Assembly: GCA_002928875.1 (NCBI GenBank)
Contig: PERO01000020.1
Coordinates: 558,001-622,000, forward strand
Length of the DNA stretch: 64,000 nucleotides
Direction of reading: 5' to 3'
DNA from: Methylobacterium sp.
GTDB lineage: Bacteria; Pseudomonadota; Alphaproteobacteria; Rhizobiales; Beijerinckiaceae
Part shown: piece by piece, positions 9,277 to 20,874 of the stretch
How the letters are laid out: every line of letters starts with the position of its first letter
Numbering within the stretch: position 1 is the stretch's first letter
Made by a program: the position numbers and the translations under genes
Notes under the pieces: model-generated
Seen by the model: the letters and a program-made list of their open reading frames with translations, nothing else
What the model was told of the DNA's origin: nothing
The model's database searches: none

Positions 9277-11828
9277 ACGGCCTCCCGCTTATCGGCCGGC
9301 TGGTGACGCGCGAATTGCGCGCCTCCATCGGCCAGTTCGGCATTCTCATCGCCTGCATCGCGCTGGGCGTCGCGGCCATCGTCGCCGTGGTGAGCCTCTC
9401 GCGCGCGCTGACCGATGGGCTCACCCGCGAGGGCAAGCTCATTCTGGGCGCAGATGCCGCCTTCACGCTGATCCAGCGCGAGGCCACGCCCGCCGAGCGG
9501 GCGGCGCTTGACCGCGAGGGAAGCGTTTCGGCGCAGATCCTGAGCCGTGCCATGGCGCGCGCGCCCAATGACGAGAGCACGCTGGTCGAGATCAAGGCGG
9601 TGGAACAGGCCTATCCCGTGGCGGGAACCGTCGGCCTCGAAGGCCCGAACGGCAGCCGGCCGACCGATCTGCATGCGCTGTTCGCACCCGATGCCAGCGG
9701 CCTGCGCGGCATCGTGGTCGACCCCCTGCTGACCGGCCGGCTCGGCATCGGCATCGGCGACCGCCTGCGCATCGGCGAGGCGGAATTTCGCGTCGCCGCG
9801 CATCTCGTCAGCGAGCCGGACAAGCTGTCCGGCGGCTTCGGCTTCGGCCCGCGCGTGCTGATGAGCCTCGATGCGATCCGGACGACGGGTCTGATCCAGC
9901 CCGGATCGCTGACGCGCTTCTCGTACCGGCTCGATCTCGGCCCTGCCGCCGATGAAACGCGGCTCGCGGCCGCACTCGACACCATCGCGAAAGCCGCGCC
10001 GGAAGCGGGCTGGCAGGTGGTGACGCGCCTGCGCGCCTCGCCCGGCCTCGAACGGCAGATCGGGCGCTTCACGCAGTTTCTGTCGCTGGTTGGCCTCACG
10101 AGCCTGCTGATCGGCGGCGTGGGTGTGGCGAATGCCACGCGCGCCTTCGCCGACAAGCAGATCCCCCGCATCGCGACGCTCAAGAGCCTCGGCGCTTCGA
10201 GCCGCTTCGTCTTCTTCTCGTCCCTCGCGCAGGTCCTCTCCTTCGCGCTGATCGGCATCGTCATCGGGCTCGCGCTCGGCACCTTGCTGCCGCAGGCCGC
10301 CCTTTCGCTCTTCGGGGATCTGCTGCCCTTCCCGCTGCAGATCGGCATCTATCCGCGCGAATTGCTGCTGGGCCTCGGCTATGGCGTCGTGACCGCAACC
10401 GCCTTCGCGCTCTGGCCGCTGCTGCGCGCCCGCGCCGTGCCGCCCACCGTGCTCTTCCGCGACGAGATCGCGGCGCCACGCTGGCGGCCCGGCTTCCTGG
10501 ATATCGCGATCGTCGTGCTGGCGATCGGCGCATTCGCCGCGCTGGTGATCGAGACCGCGACAGAACGTCGCATCGCGATGATCTATCTCGTCTCGGCCGG
10601 CGGCGCGCTCGTCACCTTGCGGCTCGTCTCGGCGCTGGTGATGCGGCTCGCCGCGCGCCTGCCGCGCGCGAAGAGCCCCGTGGTGCGCGTGGCGATCGCC
10701 AACCTGCACCGGCCGGGCAGCCTGACCCCCTCGGTGATCCTGTCGCTCGGCCTCGGGCTGACGCTGATCGTCGCGCTGACGCTGATCGACAGCAATCTCG
10801 TGCGACAATTCCGCGCAACCCTGCCCGGCCTCGCGCCGAGCTTCTTCTTCATCGACATCCCCTCCCGCGAGATGGACCGCTTCGAGGCCTTCCTGAAGGC
10901 GGAGGCGCCGGGCGGCGCGGTGGCGCGCACGCCGCAACTGCGCGGCCGAATCGTGGAAATGCGCGGGCTCGGCGCGAGCGAATATCGCGGGGTCGAGGAT
11001 TCCTGGGTGTTCGACGGCGATCGCGGCATCACCTATGCCGCCACGCCGCCGGAGGGCTCGCGCGTGGTCGAGGGCACCTGGTGGGCGCCGGATCATCGCG
11101 GTGCGCCCCTCGTCTCCTTCGGCAAGGACATCGCCGACAATCTCGGCCTGAAGGTCGGCGATACGGTGACGGTCAACGTACTGGGCCGGCGCATCACCGC
11201 GACGGTGGCGAATTTGCGCGAGATCCGCTGGCAGCAGATCGGCATCAATTTCATCATGGTCTTCTCGCCGAACACCTTCGCCGGCGCGCCGCATTCCTTC
11301 CTCGCGACCGTGACCCTGCCGCCCGGCACCGGCGCGGAGGCCGAGATCGCGCTCGCGCGCCGGATCGCGCGGGAATTTCCCACCATCAGCTCGGTTCGCG
11401 TGAAGGAAGCGCTGGATGCGGCCGACAATCTCGTCTCGCAGCTTGTCTTCGCGATCCGCGCGGCGAGTGCCATCGCGCTGGCCGCAAGCATCCTCGTGCT
11501 GGGCGGGGCGCTGGCTGCCTCCGCCCGGACGCGTCAGCGCGAAAGCGTGATCCTGAAGACCCTTGGTGCCACACGCGCGACGCTTTTGCGCGCGATGGTG
11601 GTCGAATACTCGGCACTCGGGGCCATCGCGGTGATATTCGGCATTGTTTGCGGAGTAGCCGGGGCGTCCATGGTGGTGTCCGGCATCATGCGGCTGGAAT
11701 TCGTTTTGCCGCTGGCGTCAACACTCTCGATGGCGTTTTCTGCCTTTGTTATGACGATTATTCTTGGGTTGATCGGGACATGGCACATACTGGGGCAAAA
11801 ACCTGCCCCATACTTACGCCATGCTTGA
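9273..11828 (+). CDS. FtsX-like ABC permease, YbbP-like
   Basis: The 851-residue inner-membrane protein has one N-terminal helix (FGILIACIALGVAAIVAVVSL), a large periplasmic domain and two clusters of FtsX-type helices. The first cluster lies around residues 265-400 (FLSLVGLTSLLIGGVGVANA, FALIGIVIGLALGTLL). The second is near the C terminus (SAIALAASILVLGGALAAS, YSALGAIAVIFGIVCGVAG). Length and topology match YbbP. It overlaps the ATPase gene and completes the transporter. A minus-strand ORF of 771 codons across this gene is a shadow with repetitive Arg/Asp/Glu composition. Confidence 0.93.
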
Positions 11829-11932
11829 AGACTTGCGCAGTTTAATTCCGCCGATATTCTGACATAATTGTTGACGGCGGGGAGCCTGGCCGCCGCCTAG
11901 CCTTAAGGGGCGGTTCGCTACACTCCCCCCTC

Positions 11933-11960
11933 TTGAGAAATTTCAGGAAGAACGTAATAT
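11933..11960 (+). promoter_or_regulatory. Sigma-70-type promoter of the Bax-inhibitor gene
   Basis: TTGAGA (11933-11938) and TAATAT (11955-11960) are separated by 16 bp and lie about 55 bp upstream of the start codon at 12013. This is the clearest housekeeping promoter in the window. GGAGAG precedes the start codon. Confidence 0.65.
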
Positions 11961-12012
11961 ATAGGCGAACCAGAGGCGGCACGGTTGCCGCCCTGGCAGG
12001 AGAGAGGCTCCA

Positions 12013-12789
12013 ATGGCTGATTACGATCGCAACGCTTATGCCCCCTATGCCGCGGGCATGGGCCGTTCCATGAGCGCCGCCCAGTATGATGCTGGCCTGC
12101 GCTCGTACATGCTCGGCATCTACAACCACATGTCCATCGCCCTGGCCATTTCCGGCCTGGTGGCGATCGGCGCCTTCATGCTTGGCACCACCACGGGTGT
12201 GAACGGCCGTCTGGCCCTGACGCCCTTCGGCCAGGCCATCTGGCTGAGCCCGCTGAAGTGGGTGGTGATGCTGGCTCCGCTCGGCTTCGTGCTGCTGCTC
12301 TCGTTCCGCTGGGAGCGGATGAGCTACGGCAGCCTGCTCGGCACGTTCTACAGCTTCGCGGCCATCATGGGCCTCTCGCTGTCGAGCGTGTTCGTGATCT
12401 ACAAGCTGGGCTCGATCGCGCAGGTGTTCTTCATCACCGCTGCGGCCTTCGGCGCGCTGTCGCTGTTCGGCTACACGACGAAGAAGGACCTGAGCGGCAT
12501 GGGCAAGTTCCTGCTGATGGGTCTGTTCGGCCTCATCATCGCCGGCCTCGTGAACATCTTCATGAAGTCGTCGGCCCTTCAGTTCGCGATCAACGTGATC
12601 GGCGTGCTGGTCTTCGCGGGTCTCACCGCGTGGGACACCCAGCGCCTGAAGGAAGAGTATGATGTGGTGGCGGGCGACCAGACGCTGATGCAGAAGTGGT
12701 CGCTGATGGGCGCGCTGACGCTGTATCTGAACTTCATCAACATGTTCCAGATGCTGCTGCAGCTCTTCGGCGTCCGCAACGAGGAATAA
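12013..12789 (+). CDS. Bax inhibitor-1 / YccA family inner-membrane protein
   Basis: The 258-residue protein has about seven hydrophobic segments (for example HMSIALAISGLVAIGAFML, WVVMLAPLGFVLLLSF, LLMGLFGLIIAGLVNIFM, INVIGVLVFAGLTAWDTQRLKEEY). The C-terminal FAGLTAWDTQRLK motif is the BI-1/YccA hallmark, containing a conserved Asp in the pore region. Homologues are putative cation channels or leak proteins; YccA modulates FtsH. The gene is monocistronic: a sigma-70 promoter lies upstream and a strong terminator 24 bp downstream. Codon use (many CTG/GGC) suggests good expression. Confidence 0.95.
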   Translation: MADYDRNAYAPYAAGMGRSMSAAQYDAGLRSYMLGIYNHMSIALAISGLVAIGAFMLGTTTGVNGRLALTPFGQAIWLSPLKWVVMLAPLGFVLLLSFRWERMSYGSLLGTFYSFAAIMGLSLSSVFVIYKLGSIAQVFFITAAAFGALSLFGYTTKKDLSGMGKFLLMGLFGLIIAGLVNIFMKSSALQFAINVIGVLVFAGLTAWDTQRLKEEYDVVAGDQTLMQKWSLMGALTLYLNFINMFQMLLQLFGVRNEE

Positions 12790-12813
12790 GCGCCGCGCAA
12801 GGCCTGAACATCG

Positions 12814-12840
12814 AAAGCCCCGGGAAACCGGGGCTTTTTT
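12814..12840 (+). terminator. Rho-independent terminator after Bax-inhibitor gene
   Basis: The stem AGCCCCGG / CCGGGGCT closes a GAAA loop and is followed by a run of six T. Confidence 0.92.
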
Positions 12841-12898
12841 CATGCAGGCCGGATTATGAAGGCATGCCGCGCGTCGCCCGGCCGGGCGGGCAGCGCCC

Positions 12899-13279
12899 TC
12901 AATCCACCCGTTTCGGCTTGTCGAGCACCTTGAGGACGCGCGCGAGATCCGAGCCGCGCTTCAGCACCATGCCTCCTTGCGCGATGACAGCGTAGGCGCC
13001 TTGCTTGCCCGCCCGTTTCGGGTCCTTCTCGATCCGGTAGAGCGGGGTTTCGCCCGTATGCCGCAGGATGGCGAACACCGCGCGGTCACGCCCGAAGGCG
13101 ATGGCGTAATCGCGCCATTCGCCCGTCGCGACATGGCGGCCATAGACATTGAGGATCTCGCTCAGCTCGCGCCGGTCGAAGCGGACATCTTCCGCGATTT
13201 TCCGCGGCGCGAGAGGAATGACCACTCCTCCGCCGATCGTCTTCTGCTCACCCGGAACCGTGTGGTCTGCTCTATCCAT
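12899..13279 (-). CDS. DUF2794 domain-containing protein
   Basis: The 126-residue protein starts at ATG 13279 (MDRADHTVPG), not at 13357. It matches the alphaproteobacterial DUF2794 family: VRFDRRELSEILNVYGRHVATGEWRDYAIAFG, then AVFAILRHTGETPLYRIEKDP and a Lys/Arg-rich tail. No catalytic motif or membrane segment is visible. Function is unknown in the family. It is convergent with the Bax-inhibitor gene. A short hairpin (CTGGCAA/TTGCCAG) lies about 38 bp upstream. Confidence 0.85.
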   Translation of the reverse strand: MDRADHTVPGEQKTIGGGVVIPLAPRKIAEDVRFDRRELSEILNVYGRHVATGEWRDYAIAFGRDRAVFAILRHTGETPLYRIEKDPKRAGKQGAYAVIAQGGMVLKRGSDLARVLKVLDKPKRVD

Positions 13280-13616
13280 GCCGAACTCCAAGGCCAGTGT
13301 GGCAGAATGCCCGAGGCTGGCAACCCTCTTTTGCCAGCGCAACAACCGGCATCGCATTTCACGATTCTGCGCCCCATTCGTTTCAAAACCTGACGGATCT
13401 CCTCAAGCAGACGTCGGAAATGTCACAGTTTGGCCCGATTTCGACCATTCGCGCGCCCAACGCGCACGCGAAGTTCTGTTCAATGCCACGGTGATGGTGC
13501 CAGCGAGACCCTACGCCCCCCAGCCCCCTCGCTTGGTTCCCGATCTGCCGATCCACCGACATGGCAGGGCGGCCCGCGATCTCCTCGCGTGGCCGCCTAT
13601 TTTTTTGGAATGTGGG
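13280..13616. other. Gene-free stretch between DUF2794 and AhpD-like genes
   Basis: These 337 bp hold no credible gene. They contain the 7-bp-arm hairpin at 13317-13337 just upstream of DUF2794 and, at the far end, a tandem 16-bp near-repeat overlapping the AhpD-like stop codon. Promoters for the DUF2794 gene should lie here but none is clear. Confidence 0.5.
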
Positions 13617-13632
13617 CTATTTTCCTGGAATG
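13597..13632. repeat. Tandem 16-bp imperfect direct repeat at an ORF end
   Basis: CTATTTTTTTGGAATG (13597) and CTATTTTCCTGGAATG (13617) are 20 bp apart and differ at two positions. The second copy contains the stop codon of the minus-strand AhpD-like gene, so the last codons plus stop have been duplicated downstream. Confidence 0.6.
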
Positions 13633-14246
13633 CCCGTGTCCCGCGCCTGCCCGTGATATTCCGGGTTGGGCTGCATGCCCGTGGCGGAAGCCATGCGGTT
13701 CGACATCGCGAAGAAGCTCGCCACCGCCGCGATATCCCAGATGTCCCGCTCGCCGAACCCCGAATCCCGCAGCCGCTGGCGATCCGCTTCCTCGATCTCG
13801 GCCGAGGCGCGCGCGACCTTGAGCGCGAAATCCAGCATGGCGCGCTGCTTCGGCGTCACCTTCGCCTGGCGATAGTTCAGGGCCAGCGCCTCCCCCAGGG
13901 CCGGGTCGCCGGAGAGCTGGCGCACCGCCGCGCCATGCGCGACCAGGCAATACCAGCAGCGGTTTTCCGCCGAGACCACCACCGCGATCATCTCGCGCTC
14001 GAGTTTCGTCAGGCCCGAGGGTGCGAGCATCAGATCGTTGTAGAAGGCCGCGAAGGCCTCAAGCTTCGCCATGTCGTGCGAATAGGCGATCAGCACATTC
14101 GGCACGAAACCGATCTTGTCCTGACACTTGGCGAAGTAGGCGGCCATGGCCGGAGACAGGTCCGCGGCCTCCAGCGCCAGGGCCGTCACGTCCTTCGGAG
14201 CGCCGATCGAATTTTTGCATGGCTCGCTGGATTTGATCGGGTTCAC
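13617..14246 (-). CDS. AhpD/CMD-family peroxidase-related enzyme
   Basis: GTG 14246 is taken as start because GGAGGCAAGG is directly upstream. The track start at 14414 would overlap the divergent gdh start. The 209-residue protein has the carboxymuconolactone decarboxylase/AhpD fold with the redox motif NRCWYCLVAHGAAVR (CxxC plus His) near residue 100. It belongs to the 'uncharacterised peroxidase-related' subgroup: N-terminal FAKCQDKIGFVPNVL and C-terminal DIAAVASFFAMSNRMA are typical. It probably reduces hydroperoxides through its cysteine pair. It is divergent from glutamate dehydrogenase. Confidence 0.88.
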   Translation of the reverse strand: MNPIKSSEPCKNSIGAPKDVTALALEAADLSPAMAAYFAKCQDKIGFVPNVLIAYSHDMAKLEAFAAFYNDLMLAPSGLTKLEREMIAVVVSAENRCWYCLVAHGAAVRQLSGDPALGEALALNYRQAKVTPKQRAMLDFALKVARASAEIEEADRQRLRDSGFGERDIWDIAAVASFFAMSNRMASATGMQPNPEYHGQARDTGIPGK

Positions 14247-14412
14247 CCTTGCCTCCGTTTTGGGCCGGGCGCACAGTTCCGCCCCGCGGACCCTCGGCGA
14301 AAGACGCCATCGCCCTTCGCCCGAAACCGCATCGCCGACGCCTATCAAGCACCAAATTGCGCGAAAAAACCAGCCAGCGCGCTGATTTCGCCGCTCCGGA
14401 GACCTTTCACCC

Positions 14413-17400
14413 ATGCCGAATGATGCGAGCCGCGTGGTCGATCTTCCCGCGAATTCACCCGGTTTGGGAGAGGCTTTCGCCCGCCTGATCTTCTCCGGAG
14501 TCGATCACGAAGACGCGAGCGCCTTCCCGGATTCCGCCCGCCTCGCGATGGGCCAGCGCGCCGCCGCGCATCTGGCGAAGCGCGAGCACGGCGTGGCCAA
14601 GGTCTCGGTTCAGGATTCGGTCGACGGCACCGGCACGGTCATCGAGGTCGTGAACGACGACATGCCGTTCCTGCTCGATTCGACCCTCGCCGAACTGGGC
14701 GAGCGCGGTGTCTCGCTGCGGCTCGTCGCGCATCCCATCCTCGCGGTCGAGCGCAGCGGCGATGGCGCCCTGAAGCGGCTGCTCGGCGCCGCGACGGGCC
14801 GGGAGATGCCGCCCGTCCAGCGCGAAAGCTACCTGCATATCGAGATCGCCGAAAAACTCGGATCGGGCGAGCGGCAGGCCCTGACGGACGCGCTGGAACT
14901 CATCTATCGCGAGATCCGCGCGGCCGTCGCCGATTGGCTGCCGATGCGCGGGCGGCTCGCGGAGATCGCGACACGCTATCGCGCCAATCCGCCCATGCTG
15001 CCGGCCGACGAGATCGCGGAAGCCGTGCAGTTCCTCGATTGGCTGCTTGCGGACAACTTCACCTTCCTCGGCATGCGCGAATATCGGTTCGAGACGCATG
15101 ACATCTCGACCGATCCCATCCCCGGCGATGGACTCGGCATCCTGCGCGATCCCGATGTGAAGGTGCTGCGCCGGGGCCACCAGCTTGTCGTGATCACGCC
15201 GGAGATCCGCACCTTCCTGCAGGAACCGACGCCGCTCTTCGTGCAGAAGGCGAATGTGAAATCGCGCGTGCATCGCCGCGTCTATCTCGATTATGTCGGC
15301 GTGAAGCTGCTCAATCCGCGGGGCGAACTCGAAGGCGAGTTGCGCGTCATCGGCCTCTTCACGTCCTCCGCCTACAACAACGCGGCACGCACGGTGCCCT
15401 ATCTGCGCCACAAGGTGGCGCGGGTGGTGGAGCGCGCGGGGTTCGACCCCGCGAGCCATTCCGGCAAGGCACTGCTCAACGTGCTGGAGAATTACCCGCG
15501 CGACGAGCTGTTCCAGGTCGATATCGAGACGCTCTACAACTTCTCGATTGACGTGCTGGCGCTGACCGAACGGCCGCGCCTGCGGGCGCTGGCGCGCGTC
15601 GACCGGTTCGACCGCTTCGTGTCGGTGATGGTCTATGTGCCGAAGGATCGCTACGACACCAGCGTGCGCCTGCGCATCGGCGATTTTCTCGCCCGGATCT
15701 ATGACGGGCGCGTCTCGGCCGCCTATCCGGCCTACCCGGAAGGACCGCTCTCGCGCACGCATTACATCATCGGCCGCACGAATTCGCCGACGCCGACGAT
15801 TGACCGTGCGGAACTCGAAGCCGGCATCCATGCCATCGTCCGCACCTGGGCCGACGGCCTGCGCGACGCACTCGACGAGACCGCCCGCCAGGAAGCGCGC
15901 GATTGGTTCGCGCGCTTCGGCTCGGCGTTCAACGCGGCCTATCGCGAGGCCTTCGGCGCGCATGAGGCCATCGCCGATATCCGCGTGCTCGATCGGCTCT
16001 CGCCGGACAGGCCCTTTGCCTTCGGCATTTCCCGGAAGGCGGGCGAACCCGAGACGCGCGCCAGCCTGAAGGTCTTCTCCTTCGGCCGACCGGTGACCCT
16101 GTCCCAGCGCGTTCCGATCCTCGAGAATCTGGGCTTTACCGTCATCAACGAGCGCTCCTATCGGGTGACGCCGGCGGGCGGGAGCGAGGAGCCGCTCTGG
16201 CTCCATGACATGACCCTCGAGCGCGCCAAGGGCGGCGCCATCGACATCACCACCCTCGAAAAGCCGCTCGAAGCCGCGCTCGACGCGATTTTCGCAGGAA
16301 GGCTCGAAACGGACCGCTTCAATTTCCTCATCACCGAGGCGGGCCTCTCGCCCCGCGAGGCGGATATCCTGAGGGCCTATGCGCGTTATCTGCGCCAGAT
16401 CGGCGTGCCCTATGGCCAAGTCTACATCGCCGATGCGCTGGCCCGCTACCCGGCGGCGGCGCGCGGATTGGTGCGCGCCTTCGACGTGCGCTTCAACCCG
16501 GATCTGCCGGGTGACCGCGCCGAACAGGCGGCCGCGGTCCAGGCGACTTTGCTCGCCGAGATCGACCGCATCACGAGCCTCGACGACGACCGCATCTTCC
16601 GTCGCCTGCTGAACCTGATCGAGGCGAGCCTGCGCACCAATGTCTACCAGCGGGTGGACGGCAACACGCGCCCCACCATCGCCTTCAAGCTGCAATGCTC
16701 GGCCGTGGAAAACCTGCCGCTGCCGCGCCCGCTCTACGAGATCTTCGTCTCCGCACCGGATGTCGAGGGCCTGCACCTGCGCTTCGGGCAGGTCGCGCGC
16801 GGCGGCCTGCGCTGGTCGGATCGCCCGATGGATTTCCGCACCGAGATCCTCGGCCTCGTGAAGGCGCAGCAGGTGAAGAACACCGTCATCGTGCCGGTGG
16901 GCGCGAAGGGCGGCTTCGTGCCGAAACTCCTGCCTCCGGCCTCGGATCGCGACGCCTGGTTCGCGGAAGGCACGCGCGCCTACAAGATCTTCATCAACGC
17001 GCTGCTCGACCTGACCGACACGATCCGCGACGGCCAGATCGTGCCGCCGGCCGACACGCTGCGCCATGATGGCGACGACCCCTATCTCGTGGTGGCGGCC
17101 GACAAGGGCACCGCGACCTTCTCCGACACCGCCAACGGCATCTCGGAAGCGCGCGGCCACTGGCTCGGCGATGCCTTCGCCTCCGGCGGCTCGGCCGGCT
17201 ACGACCACAAGAAGATGGCCATCACCGCGCGCGGCGCCTGGGAAGCCGTGAAGCGGCATTTCCGCGAGATGGATGTCGACATCCAGACGACGCCCTTCAC
17301 GGTGGCCGGCGTGGGCGACATGTCCGGCGACGTGTTCGGCAACGGCATGCTGCTTTCGCCCGCGATCAAGCTCATCGCGGCCTTCGATCATCGCGACATC

Positions 17401-19173
17401 TTCCTCGATCCGAACCCGGACCCGAAATCCGCCTTCAACGAGCGCCAGCGGCTCTTCGAGAAGCCCCGTTCGAGCTGGCAGGATTACGATGCGACGCTGA
17501 TCTCGAAGGGCGGCGGGGTGTTCTCGCGCGCGCTGAAGAAGATCCCGCTCAGCCCGGAAATCCGCACCGCGCTCGGCATCGAGGCGGAGGAAGCGACACC
17601 CCAGCAGGTGATGACGGCGATCCTCAAGGCGAAGGTCGATCTCCTCTGGTTCGGCGGCATCGGCACCTATATCCGCGCCTCGACCGAAACCGACGCCGAA
17701 GCCGGCGACCGCGCGAACGATGCCATCCGCATCGCCGGTGCGGAGGTGAATGCGCGGGTGATCGGCGAGGGCGCCAATCTCGGCATGACCCAGAAAGGCC
17801 GCATCGAGGCCGCCATGAAAGGCGTGAAGCTCAACACCGACGCCATCGACAACTCCGCCGGCGTGAATTCCTCGGATGTCGAAGTGAACCTCAAGATCGC
17901 GCTGGCGATCCCCGAAACCGATGGTCGCCTGCCGCGCGCCGCCCGCAACATTCTGCTCGCCGACATGACCGACGAGGTCGCGGGCCTCGTGCTGCGCAAC
18001 AACTACCTGCAGAGCCTCGCGCTCTCGCTCGCGGAGCGGCACGGCGCCGCGCTCAACGCCGAAATGGTCGATCTCATGCGCGCCATGGAAGCCGAGGGCC
18101 GGCTCGACCGCGCGGTGGAACATCTGCCGTCGAACCGCGAGGTGGCGGAGCGGACGGCGAAGGGCCAGGGCCTCACGCGGCCGGAACTCGCGGTGCTGCT
18201 CGCCTATGCCAAACTCTCGCTCTACGAGCATCTGCTCGCGAGCGACGTGCCGGATGACCCCTATCTCAGCCTTGAATTGCGGCGCTATTTCCCGCGCCCC
18301 GTGCAGAAGCAGTTCCCGGATGCGATCGAGAAGCACCGGCTGCGGCGCGAGATCGTCGCGACACAGCTCGCGAACGCGGTCATCAACCGCTGCGGGCCGG
18401 GCATCGTGGTGCGTCTTCAGGGCCGCACGGGGCGTTCGGTGGGCGATATCGTGCGGGCCTATGCGCTGGCGCGCGATGTCTTCGGCATCGTGAAGATCAA
18501 CAACGCCATCGATGCGCTGGATACCCGGCTGAGCGGCGCCCGCCAGCTCGAACTCTACGCCGCGGCGGCCGATCATGCCGCCGAGCGCATGCTCTGGTTC
18601 CTGCGCAATCTGGATTTCGCGCCGGGTCTCGCCGCGCTCTCCAAGCGGTTCGGCGGCGCCGTGGGCGGGGTCGCGAAGGACGCGAAGGCGCTATTCGCGC
18701 CGGAAGCCCTCGCCATCCGGCAGGAGCGCCTCGATGTCTACACGGCCGACCACGTGCCGCCGGCGCTCGCGCAGTCCATCGCGGATATCCCCGCCTTGGG
18801 CATGGCGCTCGACGGTGTGCTGGTCGCCGAACGCACCGAGGCCAGCGTGCCGGAAGCGGTACGGACCTTGTTCGCGCTGGCCGATGAATTCGATCTCGCG
18901 GGCCTCAGGGACGACGCGGCAAACCTGCGCGCGACCGATCCCTTCGAGCGCCTCGCGATCGACCGCGCGGCGGCCGCTTCGGAGGAAGCCCTGCGCCGCA
19001 TCGCGGTGGAGGTGTTGAAGAATGGCGCGGGCGGCATTCCCGCCTGGCTGGCGCAGAAGGGGGCGGCGGTGGAAAATGCCAAGCGCACCATTCAGGATCT
19101 GCGCGCCGGCGCGCTGAACCAGGCGAAGCTCACGGTGCTCGGCGGCCTGCTGGGCGATCTGGCGCGGGGTTGA
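14413..19173 (+). CDS. NAD-specific glutamate dehydrogenase, large (about 180 kDa) type
   Basis: The 1586-residue length is diagnostic for the large NAD-GDH class, which deaminates glutamate to 2-oxoglutarate in catabolism. N-terminal ACT-like regulatory regions ([23 protein letters not shown] region) precede the catalytic core around residues 790-1190. That core includes [27 protein letters not shown], the glutamate-binding [26 protein letters not shown] and the NAD-side [14 protein letters not shown] long helical C-terminal domain follows. ATG 14413 is supported by GGAGACC upstream. The 1373-codon minus-strand ORF across it is a shadow. Monocistronic as far as visible. Confidence 0.96.
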   Translation: MPNDASRVVDLPANSPGLGEAFARLIFSGVDHEDASAFPDSARLAMGQRAAAHLAKREHGVAKVSVQDSVDGTGTVIEVVNDDMPFLLDSTLAELGERGVSLRLVAHPILAVERSGDGALKRLLGAATGREMPPVQRESYLHIEIAEKLGSGERQALTDALELIYREIRAAVADWLPMRGRLAEIATRYRANPPMLPADEIAEAVQFLDWLLADNFTFLGMREYRFETHDISTDPIPGDGLGILRDPDVKVLRRGHQLVVITPEIRTFLQEPTPLFVQKANVKSRVHRRVYLDYVGVKLLNPRGELEGELRVIGLFTSSAYNNAARTVPYLRHKVARVVERAGFDPASHSGKALLNVLENYPRDELFQVDIETLYNFSIDVLALTERPRLRALARVDRFDRFVSVMVYVPKDRYDTSVRLRIGDFLARIYDGRVSAAYPAYPEGPLSRTHYIIGRTNSPTPTIDRAELEAGIHAIVRTWADGLRDALDETARQEARDWFARFGSAFNAAYREAFGAHEAIADIRVLDRLSPDRPFAFGISRKAGEPETRASLKVFSFGRPVTLSQRVPILENLGFTVINERSYRVTPAGGSEEPLWLHDMTLERAKGGAIDITTLEKPLEAALDAIFAGRLETDRFNFLITEAGLSPREADILRAYARYLRQIGVPYGQVYIADALARYPAAARGLVRAFDVRFNPDLPGDRAEQAAAVQATLLAEIDRITSLDDDRIFRRLLNLIEASLRTNVYQRVDGNTRPTIAFKLQCSAVENLPLPRPLYEIFVSAPDVEGLHLRFGQVARGGLRWSDRPMDFRTEILGLVKAQQVKNTVIVPVGAKGGFVPKLLPPASDRDAWFAEGTRAYKIFINALLDLTDTIRDGQIVPPADTLRHDGDDPYLVVAADKGTATFSDTANGISEARGHWLGDAFASGGSAGYDHKKMAITARGAWEAVKRHFREMDVDIQTTPFTVAGVGDMSGDVFGNGMLLSPAIKLIAAFDHRDIFLDPNPDPKSAFNERQRLFEKPRSSWQDYDATLISKGGGVFSRALKKIPLSPEIRTALGIEAEEATPQQVMTAILKAKVDLLWFGGIGTYIRASTETDAEAGDRANDAIRIAGAEVNARVIGEGANLGMTQKGRIEAAMKGVKLNTDAIDNSAGVNSSDVEVNLKIALAIPETDGRLPRAARNILLADMTDEVAGLVLRNNYLQSLALSLAERHGAALNAEMVDLMRAMEAEGRLDRAVEHLPSNREVAERTAKGQGLTRPELAVLLAYAKLSLYEHLLASDVPDDPYLSLELRRYFPRPVQKQFPDAIEKHRLRREIVATQLANAVINRCGPGIVVRLQGRTGRSVGDIVRAYALARDVFGIVKINNAIDALDTRLSGARQLELYAAAADHAAERMLWFLRNLDFAPGLAALSKRFGGAVGGVAKDAKALFAPEALAIRQERLDVYTADHVPPALAQSIADIPALGMALDGVLVAERTEASVPEAVRTLFALADEFDLAGLRDDAANLRATDPFERLAIDRAAAASEEALRRIAVEVLKNGAGGIPAWLAQKGAAVENAKRTIQDLRAGALNQAKLTVLGGLLGDLARG

Positions 19174-19182
19174 CCCGCGCCC

Positions 19183-20769
19183 TCAATGCCGGAAATGGCG
19201 CGTGCCGGTAAAGACCATGGCGAGGCCCGCCTTGTTGGCGGCCTCGATGACTTCCGGATCGCGCACCGAACCGCCGGGCTGGATCACCGCCGTGGCGCCT
19301 GCCGCGACGAGCGCCTCGAGCCCATCCGCGAAGGGGAAGAAGGCATCCGACGCCGCGACCGAGCCCACCGTCAGCGGCTTGTCGGAACCCAGCGCCTTCG
19401 CCGCCTCGCCCGCCTTCCACGCGGCGATGCGGGCGCTGTCGACCCGGCTCATCTGGCCCGCGCCGATGCCCACGGTCGCGCCCTGCCGCGCATAGACGAT
19501 GGCATTCGATTTCACATGCTTCACCACGCGATAGGCGAAACGCAGATCGGCCATCTCGGCCTCGGTCGGCATGCGGTTGGTGACGACCTTCAATTCCATG
19601 TCGTCGACCACCGCATTGTCGCGGGATTGCACCAGCGTGCCGCCCGCGATGGAACGAGAGACGAAACCACCCGCGCGGCGATCCGGTAGGCCGCCGGTCA
19701 GCAGCAGCCGCAGATTCTTCTTCGCAGCGATGATCCCGATCGCTTCCTCCGTCGCATCCGGCGCGATGATCACCTCGGTGAAGATCTCGGTGATGGCCTT
19801 CGCCGCCTCGGCATCGAGCGTGCGATTGGCCGCGACGATGCCGCCAAAGGCCGAGACGGGATCGCATGCGAGCGCCGCGCGATAGGCCGCGACGAGGCTT
19901 CCCGCCTCCGCGACGCCGCACGGATTGGCATGCTTGATGATGGCGATGGCGGCGGTGCGCCCGGCTTCGAATTCGGCCACGCATTCGAAGGCGGCATCGG
20001 CGTCATTGAGGTTGTTGTAGGAAAGCGCCTTGCCCTGCACCTGCCGGGCGCTGGCGACGCCGAGGCGCGGACTGGCCGGGTCAAGCACGAGGCGCGCGCT
20101 CTGATGCGGATTCTCGCCATAGCGCAATTCGGTGCCTTCCGCCTCGGAGGCGAGCTTCGGGCCGTTGGCCGTCGCGGCTGCGAACCAGGTGGAGACCGCG
20201 CGATCATAGGCCGCGGTATGGGCATAGGCCTTCGCGGCGAGCGCCTTGCGGAAGACGAAGCGGGTTTCGCCGGCATTGTCTTCGAGCTCGGCGATCAGCG
20301 CATCGTAATCGCGCGGGTCGACGACCACGCAAACCGATTCGTGATTCTTCGCGCCGGAACGGATCATCGCCGGACCGCCGATATCGATGTTCTCGATGGT
20401 GGTTTCATAATCGGCGCCGCGCGCGACCGTCTCGCGGAAGGGATAGAGGTTCACCACGACGAGATCGATGGGCTGGATGGCATGCGCCAGCAGCGACGCC
20501 TCGTGTTCCGGATTGCCGCGCACGGCCAGCAGGCCGCCATGCACATTGGGATGCAGCGTCTTCACGCGGCCATCCATCATCTCGGGGAAGCCGGTGAGTT
20601 CAGAAATATCCATCACCGGCAAACCGGCCGCGGCCAAAGCCGCCCGCGTACCACCCGTGGAGACGAGCGCGATGCCGCGCGCCGCAAGCTTCTGCGCGAA
20701 CGGCACGAGCCCGGCCTTGTCGGAGACGGAGAGCAGCGCGCGCTGGATGGGGCGGGTATTGGTCGGCAT
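19183..20769 (-). CDS. purH: Bifunctional AICAR formyltransferase / IMP cyclohydrolase
   Basis: The 528-residue enzyme performs the last two steps of IMP synthesis. The N-terminal cyclohydrolase (MGS-like) domain shows [30 protein letters not shown] and [14 protein letters not shown]. The formyltransferase domain shows [38 protein letters not shown] and the C-terminal [13 protein letters not shown] use ATG 20769 rather than the TTG at 20787. It is the last gene of a likely four-gene run (rluA-like, rsmB-like, heparinase-like, purH) on the minus strand, following the heparinase-like gene after 105 bp. Confidence 0.97.
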   Translation of the reverse strand: MPTNTRPIQRALLSVSDKAGLVPFAQKLAARGIALVSTGGTRAALAAAGLPVMDISELTGFPEMMDGRVKTLHPNVHGGLLAVRGNPEHEASLLAHAIQPIDLVVVNLYPFRETVARGADYETTIENIDIGGPAMIRSGAKNHESVCVVVDPRDYDALIAELEDNAGETRFVFRKALAAKAYAHTAAYDRAVSTWFAAATANGPKLASEAEGTELRYGENPHQSARLVLDPASPRLGVASARQVQGKALSYNNLNDADAAFECVAEFEAGRTAAIAIIKHANPCGVAEAGSLVAAYRAALACDPVSAFGGIVAANRTLDAEAAKAITEIFTEVIIAPDATEEAIGIIAAKKNLRLLLTGGLPDRRAGGFVSRSIAGGTLVQSRDNAVVDDMELKVVTNRMPTEAEMADLRFAYRVVKHVKSNAIVYARQGATVGIGAGQMSRVDSARIAAWKAGEAAKALGSDKPLTVGSVAASDAFFPFADGLEALVAAGATAVIQPGGSVRDPEVIEAANKAGLAMVFTGTRHFRH

Positions 20770-20874
20770 GAGGGGAAAATCCGGCAATCAGGAAAGCTGG
20801 CGGGCGCTTAGCACAGGGTTTCCGCCCGCGCCATCACCCGTTCCGAGAAGGATGGGCGGCGCGCGGCGCGAATT

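Noticed and set aside
13317-13337. TGGCA...TTGC resembling a sigma-54 promoter upstream of DUF2794
   Set aside because: GG and GC are 12 bases apart instead of 10, and the sequence is better explained as a small inverted repeat.
14455-18576. 1373-codon minus-strand ORF opposite glutamate dehydrogenase
   Set aside because: Its composition is repetitive Arg/Asp/His/Ala with no domain. It mirrors the third-position bias of the strongly coding plus strand, so it is a shadow.
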